Shown piece after piece: positions 45,331-56,066 of a stretch of DNA of 64,000 nt. A program made the position numbers and the translations under genes. A model generated the notes under the pieces. That model saw only the letters and a list, made by a program, of their open reading frames with translations. It was not told where the DNA came from and did not search any database. Each line of letters opens with the position of its first letter. The first letter of the stretch is position 1. The DNA is from Trichobilharzia regenti (Eukaryota; Platyhelminthes; Trematoda; Strigeidida; Schistosomatidae): contig OX235270.1 of assembly GCA_944472135.2 (NCBI GenBank), positions 47,802,352 to 47,866,351 of the forward strand, given 5' to 3'.

Positions 45331-48232
45331 GAGGGATGCTTTGAGCGAGTCGTACTAGTTACTTACCTCGGGACTCGACATCTGCAAAGTTACGCACTTG
45401 CTGAATTCCCGTGGTAGGGCGTGAATAACTGCGAGGAACTGTGAATGTTGATCGGTTATCCCATGTTCACAAAAATCAGACTCAGCATCATCTGGCCAGT
45501 ATGGTACGAGGTGAGTGGTTTTAGCAGTTGAGCGAATACGAATGACCTTGGGACTAGAATCACTCATGACGAAAAGTATGTCGAATAAAATACAGTGCAA
45601 GAACAAAGATAAAAAGGAACGAACTCACCGGGGTTATCTGCGTAGATGAAGTTCGCGGTTGCGCTCACCAGTTTAGCGGTTGATGGTATAGACGTTCGCG
45701 AACAGTACTGGGTATATTGACGCAAGATCTTATGCCAGCAACTTCTAACTTGTTTGATTCTCGTGTACCAAAGGCAAAGCAAAAGACTACAGCTGATTGT
45801 CCAAATTACGAGGTATATTTCGGAACCAAATCGCGGATTGAAGCGGAAGCTAAGCTGGCTAGTTATCGTGCACGACAGTGACACGACGGAGTACCAAATG
45901 GCGGGGATGCTCGACCGAAAGCCTTCAGCTCAACAAGTCGACTTAAACTCTAAAGGTCAGTATCCAATTTTCACTGATGATTCTTATGGTCACGATGTAA
46001 TTCTTCTCTTAGACATACTCCATTCCTATGGTCACTAATTTTGGGGAATTATATATCGCTATAAGAGAATTAGTTTTTCAATGTCCAAGCTGTGTTGGTG
46101 GCATCAAAGTTCAGCCCATCCATCTTGAAATGGAGGGTGATCCTCTCTTTCTAAAGCGTTAATTGATTGCATACGGTTTTCGACATACAGTTAAGAAGGA
46201 GTCAAGCAAGTTTTTTGACAGACGATACTTATACCAGTTGAATCTTCGAATTAAGCTACTCCCATTGTGACGCCAACAAAGCCTGATGAGAAAACACCAA
46301 GAATTTGTGGTGACTACTGTCTTACACACATTAGTCGCTTACTACAGCAAAGCTACACTACGCCAGAAACTGACGACATTCTGTACAAGCTACGTGGCTC
46401 AAAATACCTTTCCAAAATGGATCTCAAAGATATTTGTTTGCAGATTCCTTTTGACAAAGCTTCTAGTGCACAAACAATCTCTAATTCAAGAACCTTCACC
46501 TAATAGTATGTCGTCTCTGAGACCATGGATTGGTTCCCTTCAGTTTTACTCCAGACTCATTCCCATTTCCACTCAACTGATATCTCCACTTTTTGATATT
46601 ATCTCCAGCAGGAACAACAACATGAGGATATCTTGCGAAGAACTTTGGAGTTTCTTAGTAGACAAGCCTTCTTAAGACCTATCTCAACGAAAGACGAGCT
46701 TGTCCTCACTATACATGCTTCTGTTATGGGTACAGATGCAGTACTTAAGCGAAATGGACAACTTGTTATTTGTATTTCGCGACGCCTAAGTGAGAGTGAA
46801 GAAGAGTATTCATAAACCCAGAAAGAGGCTATACCAGCTGTATGAGCGATAAGACACTTGCACAAGTAGCTCTTTGGTACTAAGCTTCACATGGTTACTG
46901 ATCATCAGGCTTTCAAATTCATCTAAAATCCAGAAAAATCTTTGAATATATCACCTGCTGCCGTGGTTCAAAGATGTACTCTAGAACTAAGTGCATATGA
47001 TTACACCCCTGAACATAGATCGGCTAAGGATATATCTCATGCAGACTTTTTATCTCGTCACTAATTATTTGAAAATTCTCCTATTGACACTGATTGTTTG
47101 TTAGCTCGGCCGCTACCTGTAGATAGAGTTCAACTTATATACGATAGTCGGACATATAACTGAAGCATTATAAATGCAGCGAAAAGAGGTTGGAGTATTC
47201 AGTGTGAACCAAGATTTCCGGACTTTCATAAGCGGAGAGAGGAGATTCCAGCCCATCCCGATGGATTCCTTTGTGGATGTGGATTACCGTGGCCCTGATT
47301 CTCAAATTCATACTGTTTTAGTTATTGTGGATTCTTATGCTAGGTGTCCAGAAGTCATAATTACGTGCAGTCCTAAAGCAAAATTCACACACGGCTTTGA
47401 GGAAGATTTTTAGCTGAGAAGAAATTCCGAATGTCTCAATTACCGAGAGGAAATTCAATGGTTGGCTTAAACGTATGGGTTGTCGTCACCTGTACACAGC
47501 ACCACGTCATACTCAGTCTAACAGGTCGGTGGAAAATGTTGTACGAACATTGAAGTGTCGTAGCATCAATGAGTCCTAGGAATATTGATGAGCTAGAGGG
47601 GTGTGTAGATAAATTTCTACCTCAATATCGCAATACGGAGCGTATCAATACTCATGAAAGTACTGCTAAGCTACCCACATCTTGAATTCTCCAACCGCCT
47701 CTGATGTCCATGACTTCTAATGTACATCATTATGGAGAGAATGACTATAGACCTTCAGTTGGAATCATTCAACAAAAAATGGGAAATTGAATGGTGAAGA
47801 GATTGGACATTGAAAATCATTCAATTCACAACAAACACGTGGATCAAGTGAAAATAAATGAAGTAGGTCTTTCAGATTATAATTTTAATGATTCCGCTAC
47901 GAATCCTGATTTTGTAGATAATTCAGAAATAGGCCCAGACGATATTGGTAGAAACAGTATCTCAGAATCAGTAAGAAGATCGCAGAGACTTGCAGGCAAA
48001 CCAAAATATCATTGTAAACATACAAGGAAACATTGGACATGTGGCGGATATGGTGATAGGCAATTTCTATTACTGTATTGTCTAAATGCTTACAGTTGTT
48101 TGATAATACTTATAATATGAATCACATTTTTTCCCTTCACGTTTCCAGTGGAATATAGGGCCTCAAGCTAGTGTCTTGAAGTTTCTGTAGCAGTGTTTAA
48201 TTTCACAGGATGGGGTTGCTAGCCTCATGCTC
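45330..48232 (+). repeat. 2.9-kb block, copy 3
   Basis: Third copy of the block (antisense Boudicca 5' end 45331-46063, G2 gypsy pol, SINE). It keeps the full SINE sequence into 48.31 kb, because the BEL LTR is not inserted here. Confidence 0.9.
46081..48120 (+). pseudogene. Decayed Ty3/gypsy pol (family G2), copy 3
   Basis: RT fingers at 46267-46503, RNase H at 46633-46815, an integrase piece at 47174-47413 and the SQRLAGKPKYHCKH tail at 47791-48120. It carries the same palm deletion and stops as copies 1 and 2, so all three descend from one already dead element. Confidence 0.75.
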
Positions 48233-48310
48233 AACCTTCCCTCTTTACCAGCGTTATTTCTGGCTCAGCGAGGTAATTAGTTCTGCCAAATACAAATTTC
48301 TAAGTGCATC
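48121..48310 (-). mobile_element. SINE body, right-arm copy
   Basis: The minus strand carries GAAGGTTGAGCATGAGGCTA and the CCCATCCTGTGAAATTAAAC body segment. It is the mirror of 28545-28700. Confidence 0.55.
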
Positions 48311-48635
48311 CTTCTCCGTGCTGTTTTTCGATTTCCTGTTATCTGGTGATTGCGAATTGATACCATTGTAGCACCCCTATATTAAGCCTAACTATACGCT
48401 TATAAAAGTAACTCATGTACTCATGTCATACGCTTACAGAAACTCATTTTACTTATGCTTGTTAACAAGCATATTCAATTGAATATTTGCCATTGTATTA
48501 TTGAATATTGCTTTACTTTTGTTGTATGAATTTATATATTTTACGCAGTTATGAACTTTTTCGTTGAGTAATAAGCAAGCAAAGATGAAGTAGTCAGAAT
48601 AAAAAAGTAATAATGACAGTTATAACTTGTATAGT

Positions 48636-49011
48636 CTTCATTTATGTAGTGATGCCAAGGCAAGGAGAGTGGCTGCGCGAATTTCTTCTGAACACACAAG
48701 TCTGGCTTCTTCAATTGGATTGTGATGGCTTCGGTTGTATGCAAAAGACTAACTCATGAAGCAAAACTAATGTTGGTGGGAATACGATAACTAATTTTAA
48801 GTGCTTTCTTCATATCAACTTTATTCTTACTAGCTACAAGGTATGTTAAAGCAGAGCTAGGAACAGGTGTTATTTGTTCCTTGCTTAGCCATGCAGGACT
48901 ATGTTGAGAAATCCGATGATGAACCTCCGTAATAGTACGCTCAATGTAACTAAAACCATAGGAGCAGTTAAACGGCTAGATACGCATAAATGAGGTGATA
49001 TTAGGTGGTCT
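48636..49011 (-). pseudogene. Penelope-like element GIY-YIG tail (right-arm copy)
   Basis: Exact mirror of 27810-28185. It contains the YIERTI motif and the LHTTEAITIQLKKPDLCVQK tail, with the same frame break. Confidence 0.65.
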
Positions 49012-49098
49012 ATACTTATTTCTTGGAAAGACAGCTTACTTCTGCTATTTTGAATGCCATTTTCTTTAGGAGTTGTAGCACCATTTTACCGAGACTTA

Positions 49099-49404
49099 TG
49101 TGGTGAGAGCACGCTTCTAGCCAATTGGTAGACATTATTCTACGTCAATGTCTAGGTCAGTAATATTGAGCGTGAGAAAATATGTACAAGGCTGATTCAA
49201 CAACCAATCACAGCAGACTTAACGTGGGCAAATATCACTCGCAGATAGATGGCTCCACTTTCCGAGGAAACCCGAAACAACCAATCAGAAGACTGCGTTT
49301 GTCTACTTGAATAAGCCATAATAATGTACATGAAATATATATGAATACGTGCTGATTTCCGTAATAAAAGGATCTGTTGCCGGCCCTTGTCTTCTGTTGT
49401 TTCA
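49099..49404 (+). repeat. 5' LTR of gypsy G3 (right arm)
   Basis: Starts TGTGGTGAGAGC, contains a late AATAAAA signal (GTAATAAAAGGATCTG) and ends TTGTTTCA. A putative primer site (TTTGGTGTCGCTGCC) follows directly. It pairs with the interrupted 3' LTR at 54133-54800. Confidence 0.8.
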
Positions 49405-49429
49405 TTTGGTGTCGCTGCCTCCAAAACGA

Positions 49430-50657
49430 ATGAAGATCCCATGGCTAACTGCGTTTGAAGAAGGAGACATACAGAGCTTCATACGTGACTTCGAAGCCAT
49501 CGCTAAGCTTGTGGGTGTCAAGGAGCAGGTGATGAAGGCAGTCGTCCTGGGGACGCTGTTGAGAGGCCGATAGAAGACGGCATATGACAGCGTAGACAGG
49601 TCAAATGGTACAGCGTCTTGGAAGAAATTGGTTGAACGATTGGTGTCAGAGTTTGACAGCCCAACAGACAGACAGCTAGCAATGCAGCAGTTCCGGTCAA
49701 CGAAGTTGGGACCTGATGGAGACCCGTTAGTATTGGCGGTGAAATTGACGAGTCTACTTCGACGTGCGCTTCCCACTTTGGATGAGAAATCGGAAGCGCA
49801 GTTACTGTCTTCCAAGTTCATCGAGTGTCCCAGACCACATTTCTCAGTGATTACAACTGGTTGACGCAATGCAGCCAATGGATATTATTGAGCTGGAGAA
49901 GGTGACCAGACAGCTGCTGAGCACAACTGTAGCCGCTACAGAGCAACCAAAACCAAACGAATATGAGCAGAAAATTGAAGCGTTGCAGCGGGAAGTGGCG
50001 GCGTTAAAGTTGGGTGATAGAAAAGACCGATGTTTTGAATGCGGTAAGCCGGGACACTCGAAGAGGTACTGCCCAGAAAGGCGAAAAAGAAAACGTTTCA
50101 GACGGTATAATACGTGTTCTTTCTCTCCTATGAAACTAGATTTAATGGGGGCTATTGAGAAAGGGGCTGTGTATTCGAAGTTGCGAGTGAATAATCGAGA
50201 AGTAGTATGTTTAGTAGATACAGGGGCGGCCGTGTCGTTAATACATAAGAACTTATGTAAGAGTGTTAGTCCGTGTTCATTGGCAGTAAAAACAGTAGGC
50301 GGGCATGTGTTGCGTATCACGGGTAGATCGAACTGTACGGTCGTTGTTGGTGGCTGCGAGGCGACGTCTCCTTTCATTGTTGTACCCGAACTACAGCGAA
50401 CGACATTAGGAGCGAATTTTCTGCGGGAGATTGGTGCAATAATCGACACGCAAGCGAACGTTGTGATCACGAAATACGAGCATATCAACATGTATGAGAC
50501 CAGCGAGATAGCAGCGGTGAAGCTGTCGACGGTATACAATATGACAGAGTTAATTAATAAATACGATCATCTGTTCACTGGAGATGGCAACCCATACGGT
50601 TATTGCGATAAGGTGAATCATGAAATTCCGTTAATAATGTACATGAAGCATATATAA
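49430..50657 (+). pseudogene. Ty3/gypsy G3 gag and protease (right arm)
   Basis: Gag from ATG 49430 (KIPWLTAFEEGDIQSFIRDF) meets a TAG at 49571, reopens at 49628 (LVSEFDSPTDRQLAMQQF) and stops at 49864. A 262-codon frame then starts at 49869 with coiled-coil-like EALQREVAALKLG, the CCHC knuckle CFECGKPGHSKRYC at about 50032-50073 and retropepsin CLVDTGAAVSLIHKN at about 50208. After NHEIPL the frame runs into LTR-like sequence at about 50633 and stops. Retropepsin residues are intact, but the missing RT and the gag stop make the element dead. Confidence 0.8.
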
Positions 50658-51802
50658 ATACAAGAGTTTGCAAACTATAGTAGTTCTAGTTCCCATCTGA
50701 GTGCCTCCGAAGTTATAGGTCCATTTAATGTATAAGCTTAAATACTATATCTTGCCTATACCATATTGCTTATATTTATAATTTTAGATAAAACATTGAC
50801 GATTAAGATACTTACCCTAAAACAGACAAAAACTTTCGCTTGTAAAACTTCTACTCAACACAATAAGTGGGATAAGATGGACATAAACTGACAACATGAA
50901 AAAGGTATAACTCACCACAACATCACATGGACAGATGTGCGCTCGTCGGGCAACATATATACCTCACCAACTACAACCCATCTTTCCTAAGATAATGTGA
51001 TGAACTTATGCCTATAATGTTGCTGAATAGTTAATATTCACAACTTCTGTCGGAACGGCTGAAATTCATAAAGCTTCCTCACGAGAAAAATACCCACAAG
51101 CATTAGAAATCCATTGATTAATGCGTCTAAGGCTTATGTATTTTACTCCCGACAATGACATTGCAGATCAAATGAGATGAACATATCACTGATTTCAAAA
51201 TAACACATCATGAACTATAATTCAAGGGTTTTGCACACAAAAAAGTTATGTATGAAAATTGACTTCGAGCTTTATTTTTTTCCCAGGCACCTATAACCCA
51301 TCCACCAAAAACCTGCTTGTTTTGTTAATGCGAAGACAATACTTCTGTATTTCTTGATGTGTTGCACTCACTGACAATCCAGCAGATTTTTCCAACTGTG
51401 CACAGAAATGATTGTACATAAGTGAAGAGGCTGTTTTATACTATTGGGATTAGCATTTATCAAGTGTATGTATAACTTCCAGCGTACATGTAAAACTTAT
51501 CTTGCTACCGTCTGTAAATCGTGACTGAATAATATGGTTCTACTTCTGTAACAATTTGATGATGCCTGTAAACTGGCGTCCCCCATTACTGTACTATGAG
51601 AATAAATTTATTTATTATTTCCTTAATAAACGATCTGTTGCCTGACTCTTATCCATTGTCGTTACGATAGTATTTCTTCATCTTCTACAGAACGGCGTAC
51701 GATGGAAGGATGACTGCAGTGTTGGTGACTCCCTCCAAAATATGGAGTTGGTTTTGAGTAAACAAACACGAATTGGTCGTTCATTCTTCAACTACATTGA
51801 CA
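50658..51802. other. LTR-derived patchwork replacing the gypsy RT
   Basis: The stretch begins with AATAATGTACATGAAGCATA, resembling the internal part of the G3 LTR (AATAATGTACATGAAATATA). It later shows CCTTAATAAACGATCTGTTG, resembling that LTR's end, and closes at 51650-51802 with sequence like a BEL LTR in minus orientation. There is no coding region between protease and CR1 fragment. Confidence 0.45.
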
Positions 51803-52655
51803 CGATGTCAGGAGAGGTAGATCCTGTGTAGCAGACAAACCATCAGCCTGAAGTGATTGTACGTCACGCCGGGATATGAATGTTCCAGCCCATGTGATAT
51901 TTCCAGACTTCGAAAAGGTATTTGACGCAGTTCGCTATGACCTTTTCCTACGCAAAACAGGTGGGGCGCATACAGGAGGGCTGCATCTGCCATGGTTGGA
52001 GGAATGAAAATTCTGCATTTTAGTCAAACTTGTCAGATCACTCTGGCACAGATCGTCTTCACGAGTATCTCAGGACTCCATCCTGGGGCACTGATGTAAT
52101 GATTTGATCAGTGACCTACCGTGCCGACCAAGCCGCCTGATTCTTCTTTACTCTGACTACCTGAAGATTTGGGGCGCAATAAAGTACTCCAGAGACTCAG
52201 ATAGGCTTCAGGCAGACCTAAAACTCCTGGAAGAGTGGTCGGTAGTCAGTGGTATGTTTCTAACCTGGAAAACTACAAAGTAGTGTAACTTTGCACCTGT
52301 AGGCTGCAGAACGTAAGTTACACCCCGTGCCAGGAAAACTTGTCCTGCACATCGTCTGAGCGTAGCTTAGGTCTACTTCTAACGGCAAGATGTATACAAG
52401 GGGATGTAGCGAGAGCATGTGCGGTCATAAACTTTACACATACACAGTTAGGCGCACTCACTCCTGGGTTCTTTCTCAGCTTGTACACAACATACGTCAG
52501 ACTACACCTTGAAGTGCTCAATGTCGCTGTACCTCCACTACTTAGAAGGGACGCGGACCTTTTAAAAGTGTTCAAAGACGGGCGACGACAGGGTGAGAGA
52601 AAAGCTGAGTGTCCTCCCGTTTCCTTTCACTGAGAGTTTCCATCCCTTGAACTTC
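51803..52655 (+). pseudogene. CR1-like RT fragment (right-arm copy)
   Basis: Frameshifted pieces of a CR1/jockey-type RT: VPAHVIFPDFEKVFDAV at 51870-51930, fragments of a YSDYLKIWGAIKYS box region near 52140-52190, and the C-terminal YVRLHLEVLNVAVPPLLRRD at about 52490-52550. It has no intact active site. It sits in the gypsy where RT should be. Confidence 0.6.
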
Positions 52656-54164
52656 TCACCCGCAGTTTTGAAGACAGCGATATACCCACGGGGGAAATTC
52701 TCACGGTGGATTCTGCGTCTTCATTAGTTGGGTTTACGATCTCACACTTGTACCTGGAAGTGAAAATGTCTTGGCAAATTTCTTATCAAGACGAGAAAAT
52801 GAGTCTGAGTTGCCCGATGTCGCTTACGGAGTCCATGCAGTAGAACAAAACCCACTAAAACTTGCACGCAGGCAAAGGTTGGACGATACGCTGAATAGAG
52901 TAATACAGGTGATCACCAACGGAATAGAAGTGGATGAAGCTGCAGCGAGTAAAGAGCTAACCACACTACTCAGACAGAGTGATCGACTAAGAGTGAATGC
53001 GTACAGGACTCTGACCTGGCGAGAGAACGACGGAAGCCGGCTGGCTGTCATACCTCAATCGTCGCGCCACGGTGTGATAGAAGAATGTCACCAGCTAGCA
53101 CACGCAGGCGTGGCCAGAACAACCGACCTCCTAAGACAAAGCATGTACTGGCCAGGTATGAGAGAAGATGTAGCAGGATACGTACTTGGATGTCCACGAT
53201 GCCAGCTAATGAAAGGCGACCGGTGCATATGACCACCGCTTCAGTCGATTCCAGTTACGGCGATAGGTGACTTATGGTCCGTAGATATCATGGGTCCATT
53301 TCCTCAGACATCCAACGTAGTCAGTACCTCTTGGTGATGACGGAACACGCGACACGATGGGTAGACGCCGCAGCAATCCCAGACCAACGTGCAGGGAGCG
53401 TGACAGATGCAGTAGTTAGACACATTGTTGCAGACCACGGCGTACCAAAGACGATACTGACAGACCAAGGTCCCTGTTTCGAAAGTGGAGAATTTACTTC
53501 CCGTTTGCAACAGCTGGGTATCAAGAGGATCAGAACGACGGAGAGAAACAACTGTACACTGAAGAAGTGGCTGGCCTCGATGGGCGGTAACTGGGAAACG
53601 GAGCTTCCACTGATTTTACTAACACATCGTGCTACCACTCAGGAAACAACGAAGAAGTCACCCTTTCAGCTGATGTACTGTGGAAAACCACGATTACCGA
53701 TACACAATGAAACCTGGACCCTTCACCAAAAGTGGAGTATGAGGAAATTAAAAGCAGAGAGGAAAGAGGCAGTCACGAATGTAATGCAGAAAAAGCGGAG
53801 TGATGTCGCGAAGTCTTAGCTGAGAAGAAAGACTCAGTGCATTACCTTTGCTGTCGGGGACCAAGTGAAGTGTAGAGACAGAAGATATACAGTTGGATGC
53901 GGGCTAGGTTCACGGAAACTCCTTCCAAAGTGGGAAGGACCGTACACAATCACAAAAAGACGGGGTCAAGTATATACCATCCGAAGAGGTGACAAACAGA
54001 AACGAGTTAACGCCAGTCAGCTCCAACGGTGGGTACAGTGGGATAAGCCGGTTAGTAACAATCCTCAACTAGAGGATGTAGCACCCAGAAGGTCAGAACG
54101 CCTGCTCACGAAGCTATTTGACGGGGGACAAGTGTGTCGAAAGCACGCTAGCCAAAAATTGTAG
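52656..54164 (+). pseudogene. Ty3/gypsy G3 integrase (unique 3' half)
   Basis: Three frames: 52771-53232 with the end of RNase H (NFLSRREN) and the zinc domain (CHQLAHAGVARTTDLLRQSM, YWPGM, GCPRCQLMK); 53274-53819 with the core (TRWVDAAAIPDQRAGSV, ILTDQGPCFESGEF); and 53865-54164 with a chromatin-binding-like C-terminus (WEGPYTITKRRGQVYTIRRG). The first catalytic Asp (LWSVDIMGPFPQ) spans the frame break near 53275. About ten residues expected before the catalytic Glu are gone (RIRTTERNNCTLKKW). The element is inactive. Confidence 0.8.
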
Positions 54165-54800
54165 ACAGAATTTTACGTCAATGGGTATGTCGCAAATATT
54201 GATGGTGAGAAAATATGAACAAGACTGATTCAACAACCAATCACAGCAGACTTAACGTGGGCTGTCAATCACGTCTCATAAACCGTTAATGCCCAGCTCT
54301 CGCTACGCTCGGGCCCACGCTGTTCCTTGAAGATTTCAGAAACGCTTAGTTATAACGGACGCAAAATCCAAAACACCGATCTGCCGCTTGAGATTTCTTT
54401 ATTGTTACACCAACATATAAAAGGAATAAGCGAACTAAGATCTGGAAACAAATATTACAATAATAGATCATAAGATAACTCCTGACGATGTTTCACTCTT
54501 CTTTCTGAACAGCGACCGATGAGACGATGACTGTCGTATTGATGCCTCCGCGAAAATTGGGGAAGTTGATTTTAAGCAAACAACCAAGAATTGATCGTTC
54601 AATCTTCAACTCCATTGACATGGGCAAATATCATTCGCAGATAGATGGCTCCACTTTCCGAGGAAACCCGAAACAACCAATCAGAAGACTGCGTTTGTCT
54701 ACTTGAATAAGCCATAATAATGTACATGAAATATATATGAATACGTGCTGATTTCCGTAATAAAAGGATCTGTTGCCGGCCCTTATCTTTTGTTTTTACA
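54133..54800 (+). repeat. 3' LTR of gypsy G3, interrupted by a solo BEL LTR
   Basis: Starts TGTGTCGAAAGCACGCTAGC after a purine-rich GGGGGACAAG, and ends TTTTTACA. Removing 54263-54625 restores continuity with the 5' LTR at 49099-49404. The two LTRs differ at many positions, so the element is old. Confidence 0.8.
54263..54620 (-). mobile_element. Solo BEL/Pao LTR with 5-bp target duplication
   Basis: A 358-bp LTR in minus orientation with termini TGTCAA/TTGACA, flanked by TGGGC on both sides (54258-54262 and 54621-54625). It matches the 5' LTR of the intact BEL element at 38589-38943. A solo LTR results from recombination between the two LTRs of a full insertion. Confidence 0.92.
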
Positions 54801-55646
54801 CTGTCATCACGAAACTGAAAATTAATGAATAAAATCTTTTTGGTAGCTGTTGCCGCACTTACTAGATTCAAATTTTTACAGATGGACTTTTCTTGGTAAC
54901 CATTTCTCTAATCATCATAAGCTCGTCACTAAGTGATTCGTTTGAGTGGACTACTCTAGCTCGATTAACTAAAGACTTCACTAAGTTGTGTTTGTATTTC
55001 AAATGTGTACAACTCAAAACGTGAGTACATTTACACTTCTTTGCAGGTTTCCCGTATACACTTCTTAATGTCCCATCTTTCCCAGTCAGAATGACTTGTA
55101 GTTATGAAGTACTATGATCCCTTTCCTTCTTTCTTTCCCTATGGTAAAATTCATTGCAAGATGCCCACCATTAAATTTTTCCAAGGATATTTTTGGCCTA
55201 GTCATCATTTTTCACAATAAAAATGTATCATCCGTATATATTCATTAATTACTCCTTCCGGTGGTTTATACTTTAATTTAGGAGGAAAATATCAGCTAGC
55301 ATTGGTCATATTGGTGATCCCCTAGCCACATTGTCAATTTGTTTATAGAATTTCTTTTTGAAGGAGAAATAAACTGTTTTTAGGATATGAGGGTATATTA
55401 ACCTTTATGCAAAGTACGATGTACACAAACGCAAGTTCTTATACTCCAACTCCTTTAGTACATGTTCTGTTTAGACTAAACACAAATCATAACACATTAA
55501 GACTGGTCGCCTAAATTAAGAAACATGTTTCTGAATGAGAGTCGAAGTGCGATGATGACAAATTAGCTAGATAGGGGTCGTACACGAATGACCGAAAGTG
55601 ACACGGCAGCAAGCCGAATGTCATGGACGCTTGCTTGACGGTGAAC
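54801..55646. other. Non-coding flank
   Basis: No coding signal is seen. 55500-55646 and 57850-58020 appear to be the two halves of an older LTR-like sequence split by the gag-only element. Confidence 0.4.
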
Positions 55647-55836
55647 TGTGGTGACTGACTATTTCTATCTCCGTATTGTTTAAATACTGTTGATTGTTAA
55701 TATTTCTTATATGAATTGCATTATAATTCCGCTAAATACAAATTCCTGATTCAAGTGTTGGTTTGTAGGGATTTGATTGGTTTCAGGATTTCAACATGAG
55801 TTGACATTAGTTAGAGAACTATTGGAAAACCTCGGA

Positions 55837-55882
55837 GTACTGGACAGCTGTTTCGTCCTAGTTTGGGACTCTTCAGCAGTAC
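55837..55882 (-). ncRNA. Hammerhead ribozyme (all core residues present)
   Basis: Minus strand from 55882: stem I GTACTG; core CTGAAGA; stem II GTCC/GGAC closed by CAAACTA; core GAAA; a very short stem III within CAGCTGT; cleavage triplet GTC (55845-55843); then stem I 3' strand CAGTAC (55842-55837). Predicted self-cleavage lies between 55843 and 55842. The tiny stem III is a known feature of schistosome hammerheads. The seventh core position (A rather than the usual U in CUGAUGA) is tolerated in hammerheads. Confidence 0.88.
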
Positions 55883-55883
55883 A

Positions 55884-55953
55884 GACCGACTGGGATTCGA
55901 ACCCAGGACCTTCCGGTTACAAGGCGAGCTCGTATACCATTAAGCCACTGGGA
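55884..55953 (-). promoter_or_regulatory. tRNA-like RNA polymerase III internal promoter
   Basis: Minus strand: A-box-like AGTGGCTTAATGGTATACG and a perfect B-box GGTTCGAATCC at normal tRNA spacing, just upstream of the ribozyme. The anticodon arm does not pair properly, so this is a SINE head and not a working tRNA. Confidence 0.7.
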
Positions 55954-56020
55954 CCCGATCCAATGGTATACGAGCTCGCCTTGTAACCGGAAGGTCCTGG
56001 GTTCGAATCCCGGTGGGTGC

Positions 56021-56066
56021 GTACTGCTGAAGAGTCCCAAACTAGGACGAAACAGCTGCCCAGTAC
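56021..56066 (+). ncRNA. Hammerhead ribozyme copy with mutated cleavage triplet
   Basis: Inverted partner of the 55837-55882 ribozyme. Stems I and II and both core boxes are identical, but the triplet before the cleavage site reads GCC (56058-56060) in place of GTC. This breaks the essential A-U pair next to the scissile bond, so little or no self-cleavage is expected. Confidence 0.85.

Larger units (their letters stand above)
43950..52655. repeat. Right arm of the large inverted duplication
   Basis: Mirror of 19862-32871 minus the CR1 insertion and 600-bp duplicate present only on the left. It begins inside the last codons of the BEL polyprotein, at CATCTTCCATAACGACTG, which is shared by both joined sequences near the edge, and ends inside a CR1 fragment. 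Beyond 52655 the gypsy G3 integrase continues, with no counterpart on the left. Confidence 0.9.

Noticed and set aside
55884..55953. Possible functional tRNA gene on the minus strand
   Set aside because: A- and B-boxes are good, but the anticodon arm and acceptor ends do not pair, and the sequence is fused to a hammerhead repeat. It is a SINE head.
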